Positions 22,601 through 32,129 of a stretch of DNA of 64,000 nt are shown one piece after another. The notes below the pieces were generated by a model. It was given only the letters and a program-made list of their open reading frames with translations, did not search any database and was not told where the DNA came from. The stretch lies in contig CAIIXF020000001.1 in assembly GCA_903813345.2 (NCBI GenBank), positions 34,811,366 through 34,875,365 on the forward strand, written 5' to 3'. Both the position numbers and the translations under genes were made by a program. Within the stretch, counting starts at the first letter, position 1; each line of letters begins with the position of its first letter. The stretch is from Owenia fusiformis. Its lineage: Eukaryota > Annelida > Polychaeta > Sabellida > Oweniidae.

Positions 22601-23428
22601 TTTTCTTTAATTCTGTTCTGCATTTCAGACGCACCATGGTGTGAGATCCGACCTACACATGCAGGCTCTAAATACATCAAGACAAAGTTTCAGTCAAAGA
22701 AAAAAGAAAAATGGGAGTCTGGATTGTGTGTCAAGAGTAGGAATGAACCTGCAATGATAGTGTAAGTCTACCTAAAAGGATATTACCATACTGCCCCATC
22801 ACATTTGTTTAATATTTTTTAAAAAAGAACTTGACTTTGATTCTTAAAAGAAAGCTTCTACTACAGTTAGTTTGTAACTAGACTTTGCACTCAAAAGTAC
22901 ATTGTATACATGTGTACTATAGTATAGTGTACTGTAGAATCCTTTGATAATGGTTATCAAGTTGTTAGGTCTGATAATTAATTTGAATTTACATGTAGAG
23001 TTAAGGAACTTACTGGTATTATTTTTTATAATATTATTGAATATAGCATTTATTCAAGAAGTGACTGAAGTTGGCACAAAACACATGCGACAATGTCTGA
23101 GACACGGGATCTGAAAGGCATCCTCAAACACAGCACAGAGAGTACTGTATAATACCATTATAATATCAGGACAATAATAGATTATGTCACCATCAGTAGT
23201 GGTGAAATATTGTTATAGTCTCCTAGTTTGTTGTGGATGGTGTTTGGCGTTTGTAACAAATGACAGGTGGTGACATTGTTTATGTTTATCTATCTCACAC
23301 ATCTGATAATGTTATTGTTTCATTACAGGCAAGTACTTGAAGTGATGGCTGGGGCAAGACAAGAGGACTATAGTGAACTAGCACAAACTATATATAATAA
23401 CACAGACAAAGTGTTTTTTGGATCTTGA
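7640..23428 (+). CDS. TATDN1: TATDN1, TatD-family metal-dependent deoxyribonuclease (spliced gene, 5' exon missing)
   Basis: Coding exons 7640-7660, 8280-8324, 8940-8989, 9131-9194, 9389-9535, 10036-10078, 10566-10692, 11584-11660, 12586-12656, 22629-22761 and 23329-23428. All junctions are GT-AG and phases join without a break, giving 291 residues plus a missing N-terminus of about 7 residues; human TATDN1 is about 297. The family hydrolyses DNA with two metal ions. Visible metal-site motifs, in order: GECGLD, LHSRNS, VHSFDG, IETDAPW. As in other TATDN1/bacterial TatD proteins, the N-terminus reads DIGVNLTD instead of the HxH of other amidohydrolases. The C-terminus (VFFGS) is complete. Intron 9 is about 10 kb and packed with repeats; introns 5 and 7 carry minisatellites that copy their own splice sites. 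Function is inferred from family membership. Confidence 0.96.
7941..8047. mobile_element. Short palindromic MITE ('ccgtagccagg' family), copy 1
   Basis: The left end 'cagaaccgtagccagg' pairs with the right end 'cctggctacgggcctg'-like sequence ('ctggctacgggcctg', 8033-8047). A second, longer copy with a clean target duplication is at 55262-55465. It lies in a TATDN1 intron; possible target duplication 'agta' on both sides. Confidence 0.75.
8280..8324 (+). CDS. TATDN1: TATDN1 exon encoding [15 protein letters not shown]
   Basis: 45 nt between 'atcttttag' and 'gtaaaa', phase 1 in and out. FRGIYR is highly characteristic of TATDN1. Confidence 0.95.
8940..8989 (+). CDS. TATDN1: TATDN1 exon encoding [17 protein letters not shown]
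   Basis: 50 nt between 'tctatttag' and 'gtaaga', phase 1 in, phase 0 out. Corresponds to the helix following the first strand of the TIM-barrel-like fold. Confidence 0.95.
9131..9194 (+). CDS. TATDN1: TATDN1 exon encoding [21 protein letters not shown]
   Basis: 64 nt between 'tctttttcag' and 'gtgggg', phase 0 in, phase 1 out. The donor GTGGGG is weak, but the phase and the peptide (ITGG..KDS.EAL.) are right. Confidence 0.92.
9389..9535 (+). CDS. TATDN1: TATDN1 exon with TVGCHPTRC and VAVGECGL
   Basis: 147 nt from 'gatttag' to the donor 'gtgagt'. Carries the conserved TVGCHPTRC strand and the metal-ligand Glu of GECGLD. The last 8 nt of the exon and the donor are reiterated downstream in the intron (see minisatellite 9528-9845). 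Using any downstream copy would read Gly-Glu then TGA. Confidence 0.96.
9528..9845 (+). repeat. Minisatellite seeded on the TATDN1 exon 5 splice donor
   Basis: The real junction 'tggtcttg|gtgagtgatttt' (9528-9547) is followed by degenerate repeats of the same string: 'tggtcttggtgagtcattt' (about 9550), 'gtcttagtgagtgattt' (about 9596), 'ggtctttgtgagtgatttt' (about 9663), 'tggtgttggtgagtcatttt' (about 9684) and others. They are organised as two ~130-bp higher-order units. At least four intronic copies keep an exact GTGAGT. Confidence 0.85.
10036..10078 (+). CDS. TATDN1: TATDN1 exon encoding [14 protein letters not shown]
   Basis: 43 nt between 'aatttcag' and 'gtaagt', phase 1 in, phase 2 out. 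Matches the D-x-D-R-L..C.K..Q segment after GECGLD. Confidence 0.95.
10566..10692 (+). CDS. TATDN1: TATDN1 exon with FLHSRNS metal-ligand motif
   Basis: 127 nt between 'tttacag' and 'gtaggt', phase 2 in, phase 0 out. Contains [20 protein letters not shown]. The His of LHSRNS is a metal ligand in the family. Confidence 0.96.
10714..11107. mobile_element. MITE with 31-bp TIRs
   Basis: The left end 'cgggtcaaaacattgatg...' (10714-10744) and right end (11077-11107) are reverse complements with one mismatch. The interior is non-coding. It lies 21 bp downstream of the donor of TATDN1 exon 7. A related degenerate end is at about 26103 ('gggttgggtcaaatta'). Confidence 0.85.
11307..11590 (+). repeat. 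30-bp minisatellite copying the TATDN1 exon 8 splice acceptor
   Basis: The unit is about 'aggttcactaatttgtcat' plus 'ttctattgtat', with register-perfect copies at 11402, 11432, 11462, 11492, 11522 and 11552. The last member at 11582 is the real acceptor 'ag|gttcactcattt'. Two degenerate copies precede (about 11307 and 11330). Most copies keep AG|GTTCAC, but the third codon is TAA instead of the exonic TCA, so use of an upstream copy would terminate after two codons. Confidence 0.9.
11584..11660 (+). CDS. TATDN1: TATDN1 exon with VHSFDG metal-ligand motif
   Basis: 77 nt between 'tattgtatag' and 'gtaagt', phase 0 in, phase 2 out. Encodes [20 protein letters not shown]. Its first 13 nt are part of the intronic tandem repeat. 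Confidence 0.96.
11845..12420. mobile_element. hAT-like non-autonomous foldback element
   Basis: The ends 'cagggtggcaaaaaa' (11845) and 'ttttttaccaccgtg' (to 12420) form imperfect TIRs of the CAGGGTGGCAAA type common in hAT elements. Long internal arms pair, for example 'catgaccatcagactgatgg' near 11964 with its reverse complement near 12276. The 8-bp flanks 'taatactt' and 'tattattg' match at 5 of 8, so the target duplication is only suggestive. It lies in TATDN1 intron 8. Confidence 0.7.
12586..12656 (+). CDS. TATDN1: TATDN1 exon ending LMIET(D)
   Basis: 71 nt between 'tttacag' and 'gtaagt', phase 2 in, phase 1 out. Encodes [19 protein letters not shown] then MIET. The catalytic Asp of IETDAPW is split across the following ~10-kb intron. 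Confidence 0.96.
13053..13157. mobile_element. Small palindromic MITE
   Basis: 'atatttagtccctcgctttt' (from 13053) pairs with 'aaaagcgagggactaaatat' (to 13157). The arms meet almost at the centre ('ttgtcacattggcaa'), so the whole 105 bp can form a hairpin. Confidence 0.8.
13797..14810 (+). repeat. ~30-bp minisatellite in TATDN1 intron 9
   Basis: Degenerate tandem units of 'ggaggctgtaccatcttaga' plus 'ctcat'. The most homogeneous block is 14330-14480; diverged copies run to both sides. No coding potential. Confidence 0.9.
15222..15258 (+). other. Possible orphan first coding exon (weak)
   Basis: 'atcATGgcttcaacttcaac' opens a frame [10 protein letters not shown] that runs into a donor-like 'gtaggc' at 15259. 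A GC-richer leader precedes it ('gggacggacgtgctccc'). No downstream exon with matching phase was found, so it may be a relic or chance. Confidence 0.15.
15605..15722 (+). repeat. ~23-bp tandem repeat of E2F-like TTTGGCGGG motifs
   Basis: Five tandem copies of 'attatgccttttggcgggta'-like units. Each contains 'tggcgggwaa', and two read TTTTTGGCGGGAAAA, close to the E2F consensus. No functional evidence in sequence alone. Confidence 0.7.
15899..17352. mobile_element. MITE with 13-bp TIR and subterminal AT-rich repeats
   Basis: The termini are 'cccaattgaaaaa' (15899-15911) and 'tttttcaattggg' (17340-17352). Both subterminal regions carry arrays of 'taattatcacctaactta'-like units in opposite orientation (15930-16180 and 17040-17335). 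No transposase frame; the frame at 16292-16477 has no recognisable similarity. Confidence 0.65.
17582..18130 (+). repeat. 53-bp tandem repeat
   Basis: Units start 'gggaccatttcaagttcccg' at 17582, 17635, 17688, 17741, 17794, 17847 and 17900 (spacing exactly 53), then decay over 2-4 further copies. Each unit holds 'cccgccattttt', matching overlapping E2F-like and YY1-like (CCGCCATTTT) patterns. Confidence 0.92.
18284..18975 (+). repeat. Degenerate minisatellite, 'catccattaaggatgac' units
   Basis: More than twelve copies of 'tcatccattaaggatgacat' spaced about 57-62 bp. Each contains a small palindrome ('atcc...ggat'). The frame on - at 18360-18542 (repeated MSSLMDE..) is an array translation. 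Confidence 0.88.
19539..19552 (+). promoter_or_regulatory. RFX X-box-like palindrome
   Basis: 'gttgctatggtaac' matches the RFX consensus GTTGCYATGGYAAC exactly. A related 'ttacactatggcaacc' occurs near 19172 in a diverged duplicate of the same ~370-bp segment. Deep in TATDN1 intron 9; function not shown. Confidence 0.35.
20159..22590 (+). mobile_element. Helentron-like composite element, second family, with nested insertion
   Basis: The perfect 12-bp terminal inverted repeats are 'atgtccccacca' (20159-20170) and 'tggtggggacat' (22579-22590). Next to the left end is a GTCC/GTAC tetranucleotide microsatellite (20207-20243), then about eight tandem 162-bp cores. The 'gcagccatttt' landmark lies at about 20880, 21041, 21203, 21365, 22104, 22265 and 22427. 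Adjacent cores form a 324-bp dimer: 20837-21130 and 21161-21454 are nearly identical. A different element (21505-22078) interrupts the array. The right terminus lies only 38 bp upstream of TATDN1 exon 10. Confidence 0.75.
21505..22078. mobile_element. MITE nested inside the 162-bp array
   Basis: Begins 'cgaggtctcc' (21505-21514) and carries the inverted copy 'ggagacctcg' at 22042-22051. It interrupts the 162-bp core between 'gattagtttttt' and 'ggcattctgg'. The left part has an 'aagtag...ctactt' hairpin. The interior holds two CRE-like TGACGTCA sites (about 21814 and 21903). The exact right boundary is uncertain (22051-22078). Confidence 0.7.
22629..22761 (+). CDS. TATDN1: TATDN1 exon with (D)APWC..THAGSK
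   Basis: 133 nt between 'gcatttcag' and 'gtaagt', phase 1 in, phase 2 out. Encodes the TDAPWC metal/active-site segment, [12 protein letters not shown], and [17 protein letters not shown]. Confidence 0.97.
23329..23428 (+). CDS. TATDN1: TATDN1 terminal coding exon
   Basis: From 'cattacag' to the stop TGA at 23426-23428. Encodes the end of the protein ([20 protein letters not shown], then [12 protein letters not shown]), matching the family's C-terminal helix. AATAAA signals follow at 23462 and 23476. Confidence 0.96.
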
Positions 23429-23461
23429 TAAAGTGGAAATCATTGAGGGTTGATTTGAATG

Positions 23462-23481
23462 AATAAATGCAGAAAAATAAA
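23462..23481 (+). terminator. Poly(A) signals of TATDN1
   Basis: Two AATAAA hexamers 34-53 nt after the TATDN1 stop codon; a further AATAAAA is near 23667. Confidence 0.6.
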
Positions 23482-23681
23482 TGTCCAGTGTTTTGTGTGA
23501 TGCAATAGAAATGAGTAGTGTAAGATGGATACATTGATTTTCATGACATTGTTATTATTTAATGCTCATAAAGGATGGTTGTGAATGCAGTCACGTACAT
23601 GTACGCAAAGTACACACGCAGAGTACGCACATGGGTACACTCAATGAAATATTTGTATTGTATCAATAATAAAATTGAAGT

Positions 23682-24534
23682 AGATTCTTTTCTTATTTGT
23701 TCAATAATTGCACATTTGATTTCGTTGTGGATAGGTGTAAAATAAACAAGAGAAATGTCTACAATTTAGATATGTGTTAAGAGGAGTGCCCAGTCATGTA
23801 CACACAAACTTCCACTGTACATGTACATTCAAATAATATACGATTTTAACATAAATCAAGGGTTTCATAACAAAGAAGCAATTAACCAAAAGTAGCCAAC
23901 CCTTTTGAGAAATCAGTTTGAGAGAAAGAGGTGCAAGACAGGGCCTTGTTGCAAGACTATTTAAACAATAATACCCTTACAGTGCTTCTCAATCCACTGA
24001 ATCTACTGCCATAAAATCTTAGAATTAATGCACTTAACACGTGCCTCTATTAAGTAATGCTACTCAAGGCATAATATGAACTTGAATATAATTCTTAAGT
24101 TTATTGACAACTTTGCATTTGTTTGCTATCATTAATAGCCAAATCTACCAACAAAAGGAAATAAAAGCCAGAGAGGAAAAGGAAACCGGTGTCACATACT
24201 CCTATATATCACAAGCCCTTCCAAAGTCCATAGCACTCCTACTTTTCCTGGTTGGCCAAACAGTGTAAATACCATGGAATCAAGTGAATAAATCTGCTAT
24301 CTGAGGCTCAAAGACATTAGCTCAAGGGACAAAGGTGAAGAATATACTTGTACAACATGATTTTGGCAGAAAGTCTGATTATATAATAATGAATGTCCTC
24401 ATATCATATATTCAAGCTGTAGGTGCCAGGTTTATTCAGTTTTGATATCTTTGAAGTATTATGCTAATTAGTTTACTTGCCAAGCATCCTTTCTACATAT
24501 TTAACTAACAATTAATTAATGAACAAAGGATCTA
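23682..24534. other. Intergenic DNA, nothing recognised
   Basis: AT-rich, no coding or repeat structure beyond simple 'acatgtac' motifs. Confidence 0.4.
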
Positions 24535-24788
24535 GTGCACCCGCCATTATGATCTCCCCATGAACAAAATGAATCATTTTTAGGTGTAACATAAAGAATA
24601 CAATGTCACATAATACTGTGGAAAATATTTAAGCGTTTGGACCCACATGGGCTGAGGTCATTAAGTTCAGCAAGGGTGTATTGACTTGCCATTGGATGTG
24701 CTCCATTAACTTAACATGTGGATATCATCAGATTCCAATGGAGGCCCTTGGTTTCTATTGATTTTCACAAAAATACCTAAAATACACT

Positions 24789-24890
24789 ATGACCTGAATC
24801 GATTGCAAATTAAATAATTTCACAATATGACACAAATGGTATATCACATCAGATGTGCAAATATAAAGTTTGCAATCGATTCAGGTCATA
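24789..24890. mobile_element. 102-bp palindromic MITE
   Basis: The perfect 22-bp ends are 'tatgacctgaatcgattgca' + aa and its reverse complement at 24869-24890. Confidence 0.8.
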
Positions 24891-25180
24891 CTTCAAATTA
24901 AAGGCTTAGACATTTTTTTCATCATTTTTTTCCTACAAAATGGCTATAGGAAAATGCTTCAAAAGCAACTTTTACACTTATGAAATTCCATACAACTTTG
25001 TAAATCCAAAGATTATACTGTTATGTTTCATTAATTAATAACATATTTGGATAAGATGTAGGGATGTGTAGGATGCAAATGGATTTTGACAGACACAAAA
25101 ACACTTCCTGGTTTGGCATCTCGACCCCTGTACACTTTATGATTGAATATTGGCCCTAATAAGTGACCCATTCATCAATA

Positions 25181-25823
25181 CAGGGTGTCCCGAAAGTATG
25201 GGGCCCCCCCCTAGGCAGACATATTCCAGGGTCCTCATAGTATGTGTCATATATCATTTTAAAGCTTATTCAAAGTTACATTGATTTGCCAAGTATCATG
25301 GTTTAACTCCCAAATGAGAAAAAGTTACAGTCATTTAAAAAGTTAGTGTTGTGTCAAAATAAAGTTCAATTTTAAACCACATTACTAGTCAATGTGCCCC
25401 CCTTGGCCATGTTAACAGCAGCAATTATTTTCAGATATGACCTTAAAAGCCCTTCTAATAGGGGTGTAGAATTTTATAACCATCTTAAAACCTGTTAAGG
25501 GACTTTAGAAGAGTTTCCTTAGAGTTTCTACCCTCACTGTTCTCTTTTTCCAACTCAATATCCATCCGACCCGAAAAGAATTGCTGCTGTTAAGATGGCC
25601 TGGGAGGACACATTGACTAGTGACTTGGTGTAAAATTGAACTTAATTTTAACCAAACACTAAATTTTGAAATGCTTGTAATTTTTTCTCATTTGAGAGTT
25701 GAACCATGATACTTGGGGAATCAATGTAACTTTGGATAATCTTTAAAATGATATATGACACATACTATGACGACACTGGTATATGTCTGCCTAGGGGGGG
25801 CCCCATACTTTCGGGACACCCTG
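25181..25823. mobile_element. Mariner-type foldback MITE
   Basis: The ends 'cagggtgtcccgaaagtatg' and its reverse complement are flanked by TA on both sides (25179-25180, 25824-25825), the Tc1/mariner target duplication. Long diverged internal arms (about 240 bp) also pair, for example 'ttgactagt' blocks near 25386 and 25615. No transposase. Confidence 0.85.
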
Positions 25824-25962
25824 TACAGTGCTGAATATAGGTCAAAAAGATACTAGTGTACATATAAATGTTATAATAAAAGCAGTATTTTTATTTTGAA
25901 AAATCAGATGAATTATTTTTTTCTCATGGGGAGATCCCAATGGAGGGTGTATAAGGTCCTTT

Positions 25963-28083
25963 AATTATATGATCAAAAGAAGGATCCCAAGCTCTGAACA
26001 CATGCTTTTGTTGGATCATAAAAATAATGACATATAAATTAAGATATTTAAAAGATATAATATCTAAATAGATAATGAGGTTTCTGTGTTATTTTGATCA
26101 TAGGGGTTGGGTCAAATTACCAATGTCTGTCTTAAAATATAATTATTACTATTCTAGTTTTGTTATCACGACCCTTTGTCATAGTCAGTTTCAGATTCCC
26201 AAATGAACTTATCATAACACCACATCATTCAAACACATTGTTCTATTGTTGACCCACCTCCTCAAATTTACAAAATCAATACCAGGAACTGTCTTGTAAG
26301 TTTTAGTCTTCTAAATCTGATTTCCTTCCTCCTTGGTGCTTATTTTACAAGGCCCTGGGATTGGAACAATTACTTTTCTTCCATGTGTAAGACCAACTTT
26401 GTTCAGTTGGAGGAAACTGACTATTAAATAACTAAAATTACAAATGCATTTAATATATTGATTTGTCAGGTTATATAACAAAATAAAATACAATATTTAT
26501 ATTTTCATATTTCTACATTATTGTTTACTTGACTAAAAGAGGCATGGTCAATAATTTATGAATGCCTTTTCCTTAAAAAATGATTTATCTCATCTCATTT
26601 CTCTCAATAAGCATCACCAATTCACTCATAATTGCTTAAAAAGTCAGTGCCTTAAAAATTGATCAAAAAGCATCTATAAATCATTTGATCACTCCATTAT
26701 ATACTACTAGGGTACATGAACATTTACACTAATACTATGTATACACTTCATACACTATACAGGTATTAAAAGGTCTGCAGGACTAGTAATAGTATACAGT
26801 CATATGTACAAGCAAACATCATAACTTTTTATCAACTTTGCATGCAGATAACCTTTATAACTCATCCCCTGAAATGAAGGTGATAACAATGCAGAAACTT
26901 AAAAGATCTCCGATAAACAGGCTCTTGAAACATTACATTTTTAGCTTTCCTTGTCTTGGAACAATACTAACTGTTACATCTTAGTATAATGTGATAATAT
27001 TAACAAACATTGATTGAGAGAAGTCTTGTATGACGTCTCTGATCAACCCCCACCGCTCATATCTTTGGTATCTCCCAGCAGACTAGAACATGTTTTAGAA
27101 AGAATAAGGGGAACACAGAGACTCAATGCAAGACAATTCAGTAGCTGCATTCAATTATGATTCTAACCTCCTCTAACCAGATTGTGGAAATTGAACCCTT
27201 GTTAAATGATGGCCCTGTCTAATGCTAAACATGGTAACATCCATTATATAGTTTCTTTAATTAGAAACTAGGGGGATAAAATGGAGTCTAAAGTAAATTT
27301 CAAAAGAAAATTGTAAGGGAAGCATTGGCAAGTGAGAAGATCATTTCCAGCATTTTTCACTCATGTCCCTTCTAATTCCTTTAAGAAATGTTGAAAGACG
27401 AAGAAAATAAAATAAATTAGCAAGTTTATCATATTCTGGTACTAGTTTTCTGTACATACTATACACATGGACACAATACCTAATGTCTATGATATATGCC
27501 GAATAACATTTATCTATCACTAAAATACAAGCAATATAGCATGATTTCCCAATGTTCTACGGTTTTGTACACATTTGAATACCAATCAGATCTTTTATGC
27601 CAAGAATATGTTTGCAGGGGTTTCATTAGCAGCAGGCAACAGGCGATTTTCACTGTTTGTTTTTCACAAAATCGCCTGTTGTTTTTAGGGACTTTTCAAC
27701 TTTTCCATGTTAAATTTATGATTTCCATTCATTTTGCCTGTTGTTTTCATTTATTTAGCCTGTTGTGAGAAATTCTAGTGAATCCCCTGGTTTGTTTGTG
27801 TTTCTACTAAATTATTCACCTGGAAATTAAAGTTTGACAAACAAGACATTACCCAGACAAGCTGTCATCACTTAAGTTATTGCAAATGATAACTAAAGTG
27901 TAACAATTTTTATATCAACACTTAACACTGGATATCAGCCTCTAACTAGCACTGGTCACAAATAATGGATAGAGGTTACACTAACAATATTTCATCACAT
28001 CTTGGTGGTAACATAAAAATAATGAAGAAAAAAAGTAATAAAATCAAAAATAGAAATACATTTTGGGGAAATTACAGTAAATA
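25963..28083. other. Intergenic DNA, no gene recognised
   Basis: Contains a short palindrome at 27636-27680 ('aacaggcgatttt' with 'aaaatcgcctgtt'). The open frame at 27496-27768 spans it and has no recognisable domain. Confidence 0.4.
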
Positions 28084-28951
28084 ACCAGAACAACTGCAAC
28101 GCCAAAGCGTAGCGAATCCCATCGAACAGAAATGGCTGGCATTTTTACAAACGAATAGCAAATATCATAAAACAACACACATAAGAAAGGCCACCATTTT
28201 CAAAATGGTTGCTCACTAGCCAAGTTGTCATCAGAAGAAATAATATGCTTTTCAGTAGCCACCTCTAAAACTTTTGAAAAATCGCACACGTACTTGTAAA
28301 ATAACACACATAAAAATGGTGGCCATTTTTCAAAATGGCCGACTACTCCCCAAAGTTTTATTAGAAAATGTGCCATTCTTAAAGTATTCACATATCAAAT
28401 ATGAACAAAATCGCTCCACTACTTTTTGAGTTATAGTAAAATACGTTAAAATTTTTCAAAATGGCCGCCTTCTACCAAAAGTGTCTTAAGACAGTGTACA
28501 ATGCTTATAGTATTCGCATACCAAAATATGAACAAAATCGCTCCACTATTTTTTGAGTTATAGCAAAAATCGTAAAATGACGAGTAAAGGCCACCATTTT
28601 TCAAGATGGCTGCCATGTGCTTCTTTAATATCTACATTTGTAGCATTATTAATGTCCTTTATAATTTTTTTACATTTAAAACATATTGCTATAACAGTTT
28701 TACATATTGCACCTAAATTACTGTAAAATCAGCACTAAAATGGCCGCAATTTTGAAATGAGCGGCCATTTTGAAAATCGGCTTTCGAGCAGAACTTCTAC
28801 CCCCATAAGGTATATGTGTACAAAATATGAACAAAATCGGACCAACGGTATTTGAGTTATTGCCCGGATGGACGGACGAACAGACGGACGGACGTACGTA
28901 CGGACAGACGGAGGCGTTCCCTATATACCTCCGAACTTCGTTCGATGGGAT
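28084..28951 (-). mobile_element. Helentron-like composite element, copy B
   Basis: Reverse-complement relative of 5187-6800. It shares the tail ('caacgccaaagcgtagcga', about 28097-28115), subterminal repeats 'atcccatcgaac' (28116-28127) and 'gttcgatgggat' (28940-28951), the 'ctccactactttttgagtta' cores (only two to three copies) and the GACG/GTAC microsatellite (about 28866-28912). Copies A and B differ mainly in core-repeat number. Confidence 0.75.
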
Positions 28952-29204
28952 AAAAAAGTCCCAACAATTTCATACTCATTTATGAAGCATACTGCAACTA
29001 GTTACCCAGCTGGATCAGCAAATATATACAAAGTTTAATAATACTGTTGGTTATCACCTGATTTGACAAAATTGCCCATATGTGAACATGTTATACATAG
29101 TCTTCCATAGTCCATATGGGTACACAACCTTCAAAATTCTATATACACATCTCTCAGTTATAAAATATGCTACCTTCAATAGTCCGTACTCTATGTAAGT
29201 TGTA

Positions 29205-30920
29205 TTACCTATGAGTCCATATAGGTACCTTAACTTCTCCATATGGGTACATTACCTACAAGTCCATATAGGTACCTTAATAACTTATCCATATGGGTAC
29301 ATTACCTACAAGTCCAATATGTACCTCAACTTATCCATATGGGTACATAACCTACAAGTCCATATAGGTACCTTAATAACTTATCCATATGGGTACATTA
29401 CCTGCAAGTCCATATAGGTACCTTAACTTATCCATATGGGTACATAACCTACAAGTCCATATAGGTACCTTAATAACTTATCCATATGGGTACATTACCT
29501 GCAAGTCCATATAGGTACCTTAACTTATCCATATGGGTACATTACCTACAAGTCATATAGGTACCTTAACTTATCCATATGGGTACATTACCTACAAGTT
29601 CTAGTCCATATAGGTACCTCAACTTCTCCATATGGGTACATTACATACAAGTCCATATAGGTACCTTAACTTGTCCATATGGTACATTACCTACAAGTCC
29701 ATATAGGTACCTTAATAACTTATCCATATGGGTACTTTACCTGCAAGTCCATATAGGTACCATAATAACTTATCCATATGGGTACATTACCTACAAGTCC
29801 ATATAGGTACCTTAATAACTTATCCATATGGGTACATTACCTGCAAGTCCATATAGGTACCATAATAACTTATCCATATGGGTACATTACCTACAAGTCC
29901 AATATGTACCTTAACTTATCCATATGGGTACATGACCTACAAGTCCAATATGTACCTTAACTTATCCATATGGGTACATTACCTACAAGTTCTAGTCCAT
30001 ATAGGTACCTCAACTTGTCCATATAGGTACATTACATACAAGTCCATATAGGTACCTTAACTTGTCCATATGGTACATTACCTACAAGTCCATATAGGTA
30101 CCTTAACTTCTTCATATGGGTACATTACCTACAAGTCCATATAGGTAGCTTAATAACTTATCCATATGGGTACATTACCTACAAGTCCAATATGTACCTT
30201 AACTTATCCATATGGGTACATGACCTACAAGTCCAATATGCACCTTAACTTATCCATATGGGTACATTACCTACAAGTTCTAGTCCATATAGGTACCTCA
30301 ACTTCTCCATATGGGTACATTACATACAAGTCCATATAGGTACCTTAACTTGTCCATATGGGTACATTACCTACAAGTCCATATAGGTACCTTAACTTAT
30401 CCATATGGGTACATTACCTACAAGTCCATATAGGTACCTAATAACTTATCCATATGGGTACATTACCTACAAGTCCTTATAGGTACCTTAATTTATCCAT
30501 ATGGGTACATAACCTACAAGTTCTAGTCCATATAGGTACCTCAACTTCTCCATATGGGTACATTACATACAAGTCTATATAGGTACCTTAACTTCTCCAT
30601 ATGGGTATATCACCTACAAATCCATATAGGTAACTTAACTTATCCATAGATATGGGTACATTACCTACAAGTCCATATGAGTACATTACATACAAGTCCA
30701 TATATGTACCTTAACTTATCCAAATGGGTATATTACATACAAGTCCATCTATTTACCTTAACTTATCCATATGGGCACATTACATACAAGTCCATATAGG
30801 TACCTTAACTTGTCCATATGAGTACATTTCTACACGTCCATATAGCTACCTTAACTTGTCCATATGAGTACATTACCTACAAGTCCATATAGGTACTTTA
30901 ATTTATCCATATGGGTACAA
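29205..30920 (+). repeat. Large 47/50-bp minisatellite between TATDN1 and XKR
   Basis: About 35 tandem units of 'gtccataTaggtaccttaac' + 'ttatccatatgggtacatta' + 'cctacaa'. Each unit is a dimer of related ~24-bp halves, both holding 'ccatatRggtac'. Length variants (a 'ttaataac' insertion, a 'ttctagtcc' extension) recur in higher-order order. It ends about 300 bp downstream of the XKR stop. Confidence 0.95.
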
Positions 30921-31224
30921 TGCTTTCAGACTAAAATATTTGATACTGTGCTCTTTACACAAAGTGAAAACTTAATGTATCTGTAATCCGATTGTTGTAA
31001 AATTAAACCTCTCTGTATTAAAAAGCAGAATATAAATAATGAAATCTTCATACAATACACCCATACTTTTTAAATTACTATCTTATGTATAATGACAATT
31101 CATTATTGTTACCACAGGCTCTGTTTACTTTCTTATATGCAACATCATGGAAATAGTTGATTTACTAGAATAACACACTGCAGTAAGTAAAATTAAAAAC
31201 AATAATGCTGTTACATTTCCTGCT

Positions 31225-32129
31225 CTACACTGAAGTAATTTTGTTACAGTTTCCTATCTGTCCCTTAGTTCCAAAGTTCTTTGCTTTGGAATTTGAATCG
31301 AATCCATGACTTCCCATCGCAGGATTACCAATCCCCATTTCATATGCTGAAGTTCCAGCAATGGAGCCCGTTCCATAAACAACAGTATCCGGCACTGAAT
31401 TACAATCTGAATAGTCTACAGGATCAATCCTTTCCTGACAGTAACCTGGGCCTCTGTTTTTGTCCAAAGCATGCTTACTCCCAGCTGTCTCTATTCCATT
31501 ATGGGCTGGTACCTCAGTAAGTGTATTTTCTTCATTTTGGAAGGGTTGGATGTACCATTCCAAACTAAACGCTCCATTTGGGTGTAATAAAAGATAATAT
31601 ATCATCATGAACAAGATTCCAATAAAAAAACCTCCTAACACAAGAGATAACGATGGTATTCTATACCATAACGTAAAGTCTGGCTGATAAAAAAACCATG
31701 CCAAAATCATGCATGAATTCTCAATATATACAGTCGTGTAAAATATCAGGTACCTATACCGGGTATGGCCCTCTAACAAATTAAAGAAACAGAAAATGTA
31801 AATAACTGCACCAATTCCATTGAAGATTCGTTCCTCGCACCTTTTCCCTCCACAAAAATTAGTTCTCATCCATAATATCCATGTGATCATGAGAGAGTAA
31901 TGGAATCCGATTACAATAAACAACCAGAATGTGAATTTAGAGGCAAATAATGCAAGGGCTATTACTCTTGATCCAATTGTCAAAAATCGCCATATGAACT
32001 GCACTAACATGGCGATATAGCTGAGATTGTTTTTGTCATCTCGTGTGAATCGTAGTGCTTTGTGATATGCAGTTAGAGACCAGGCTAGAGACGTCAATGA
32101 TGATAATACGGAGGCCACTTGGATCACAA
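31225..32129 (-). CDS. XKR terminal coding exon
   Basis: 905 nt after acceptor 'gtgttacag', phase 1 in, stop at 31225-31227. Carries ASVLSSLTSLAWSL, RDDKNNLSY, several membrane helices, YIFCFFNLLEG and YLLLHPNGAF, then a hydrophilic tail. Confidence 0.95.

Larger units (their letters stand above)
24535..25962. mobile_element. Outer foldback element hosting two nested elements
   Basis: The terminal regions 'aaaggatctagtgcaccc' (24535) and '...gggtgtataaggtccttt' (to 25962) are imperfect inverted repeats. Next to them, 'atctccccatga' (about 24553) pairs with 'tcatggggagat' (about 25924). The interior contains the separate elements at 24789-24890 and 25181-25823. Confidence 0.65.

Noticed and set aside
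29211-29960. Plus-strand frames with repeated YPYGYITYKS peptides
   Set aside because: Array translations of the 47/50-bp minisatellite.
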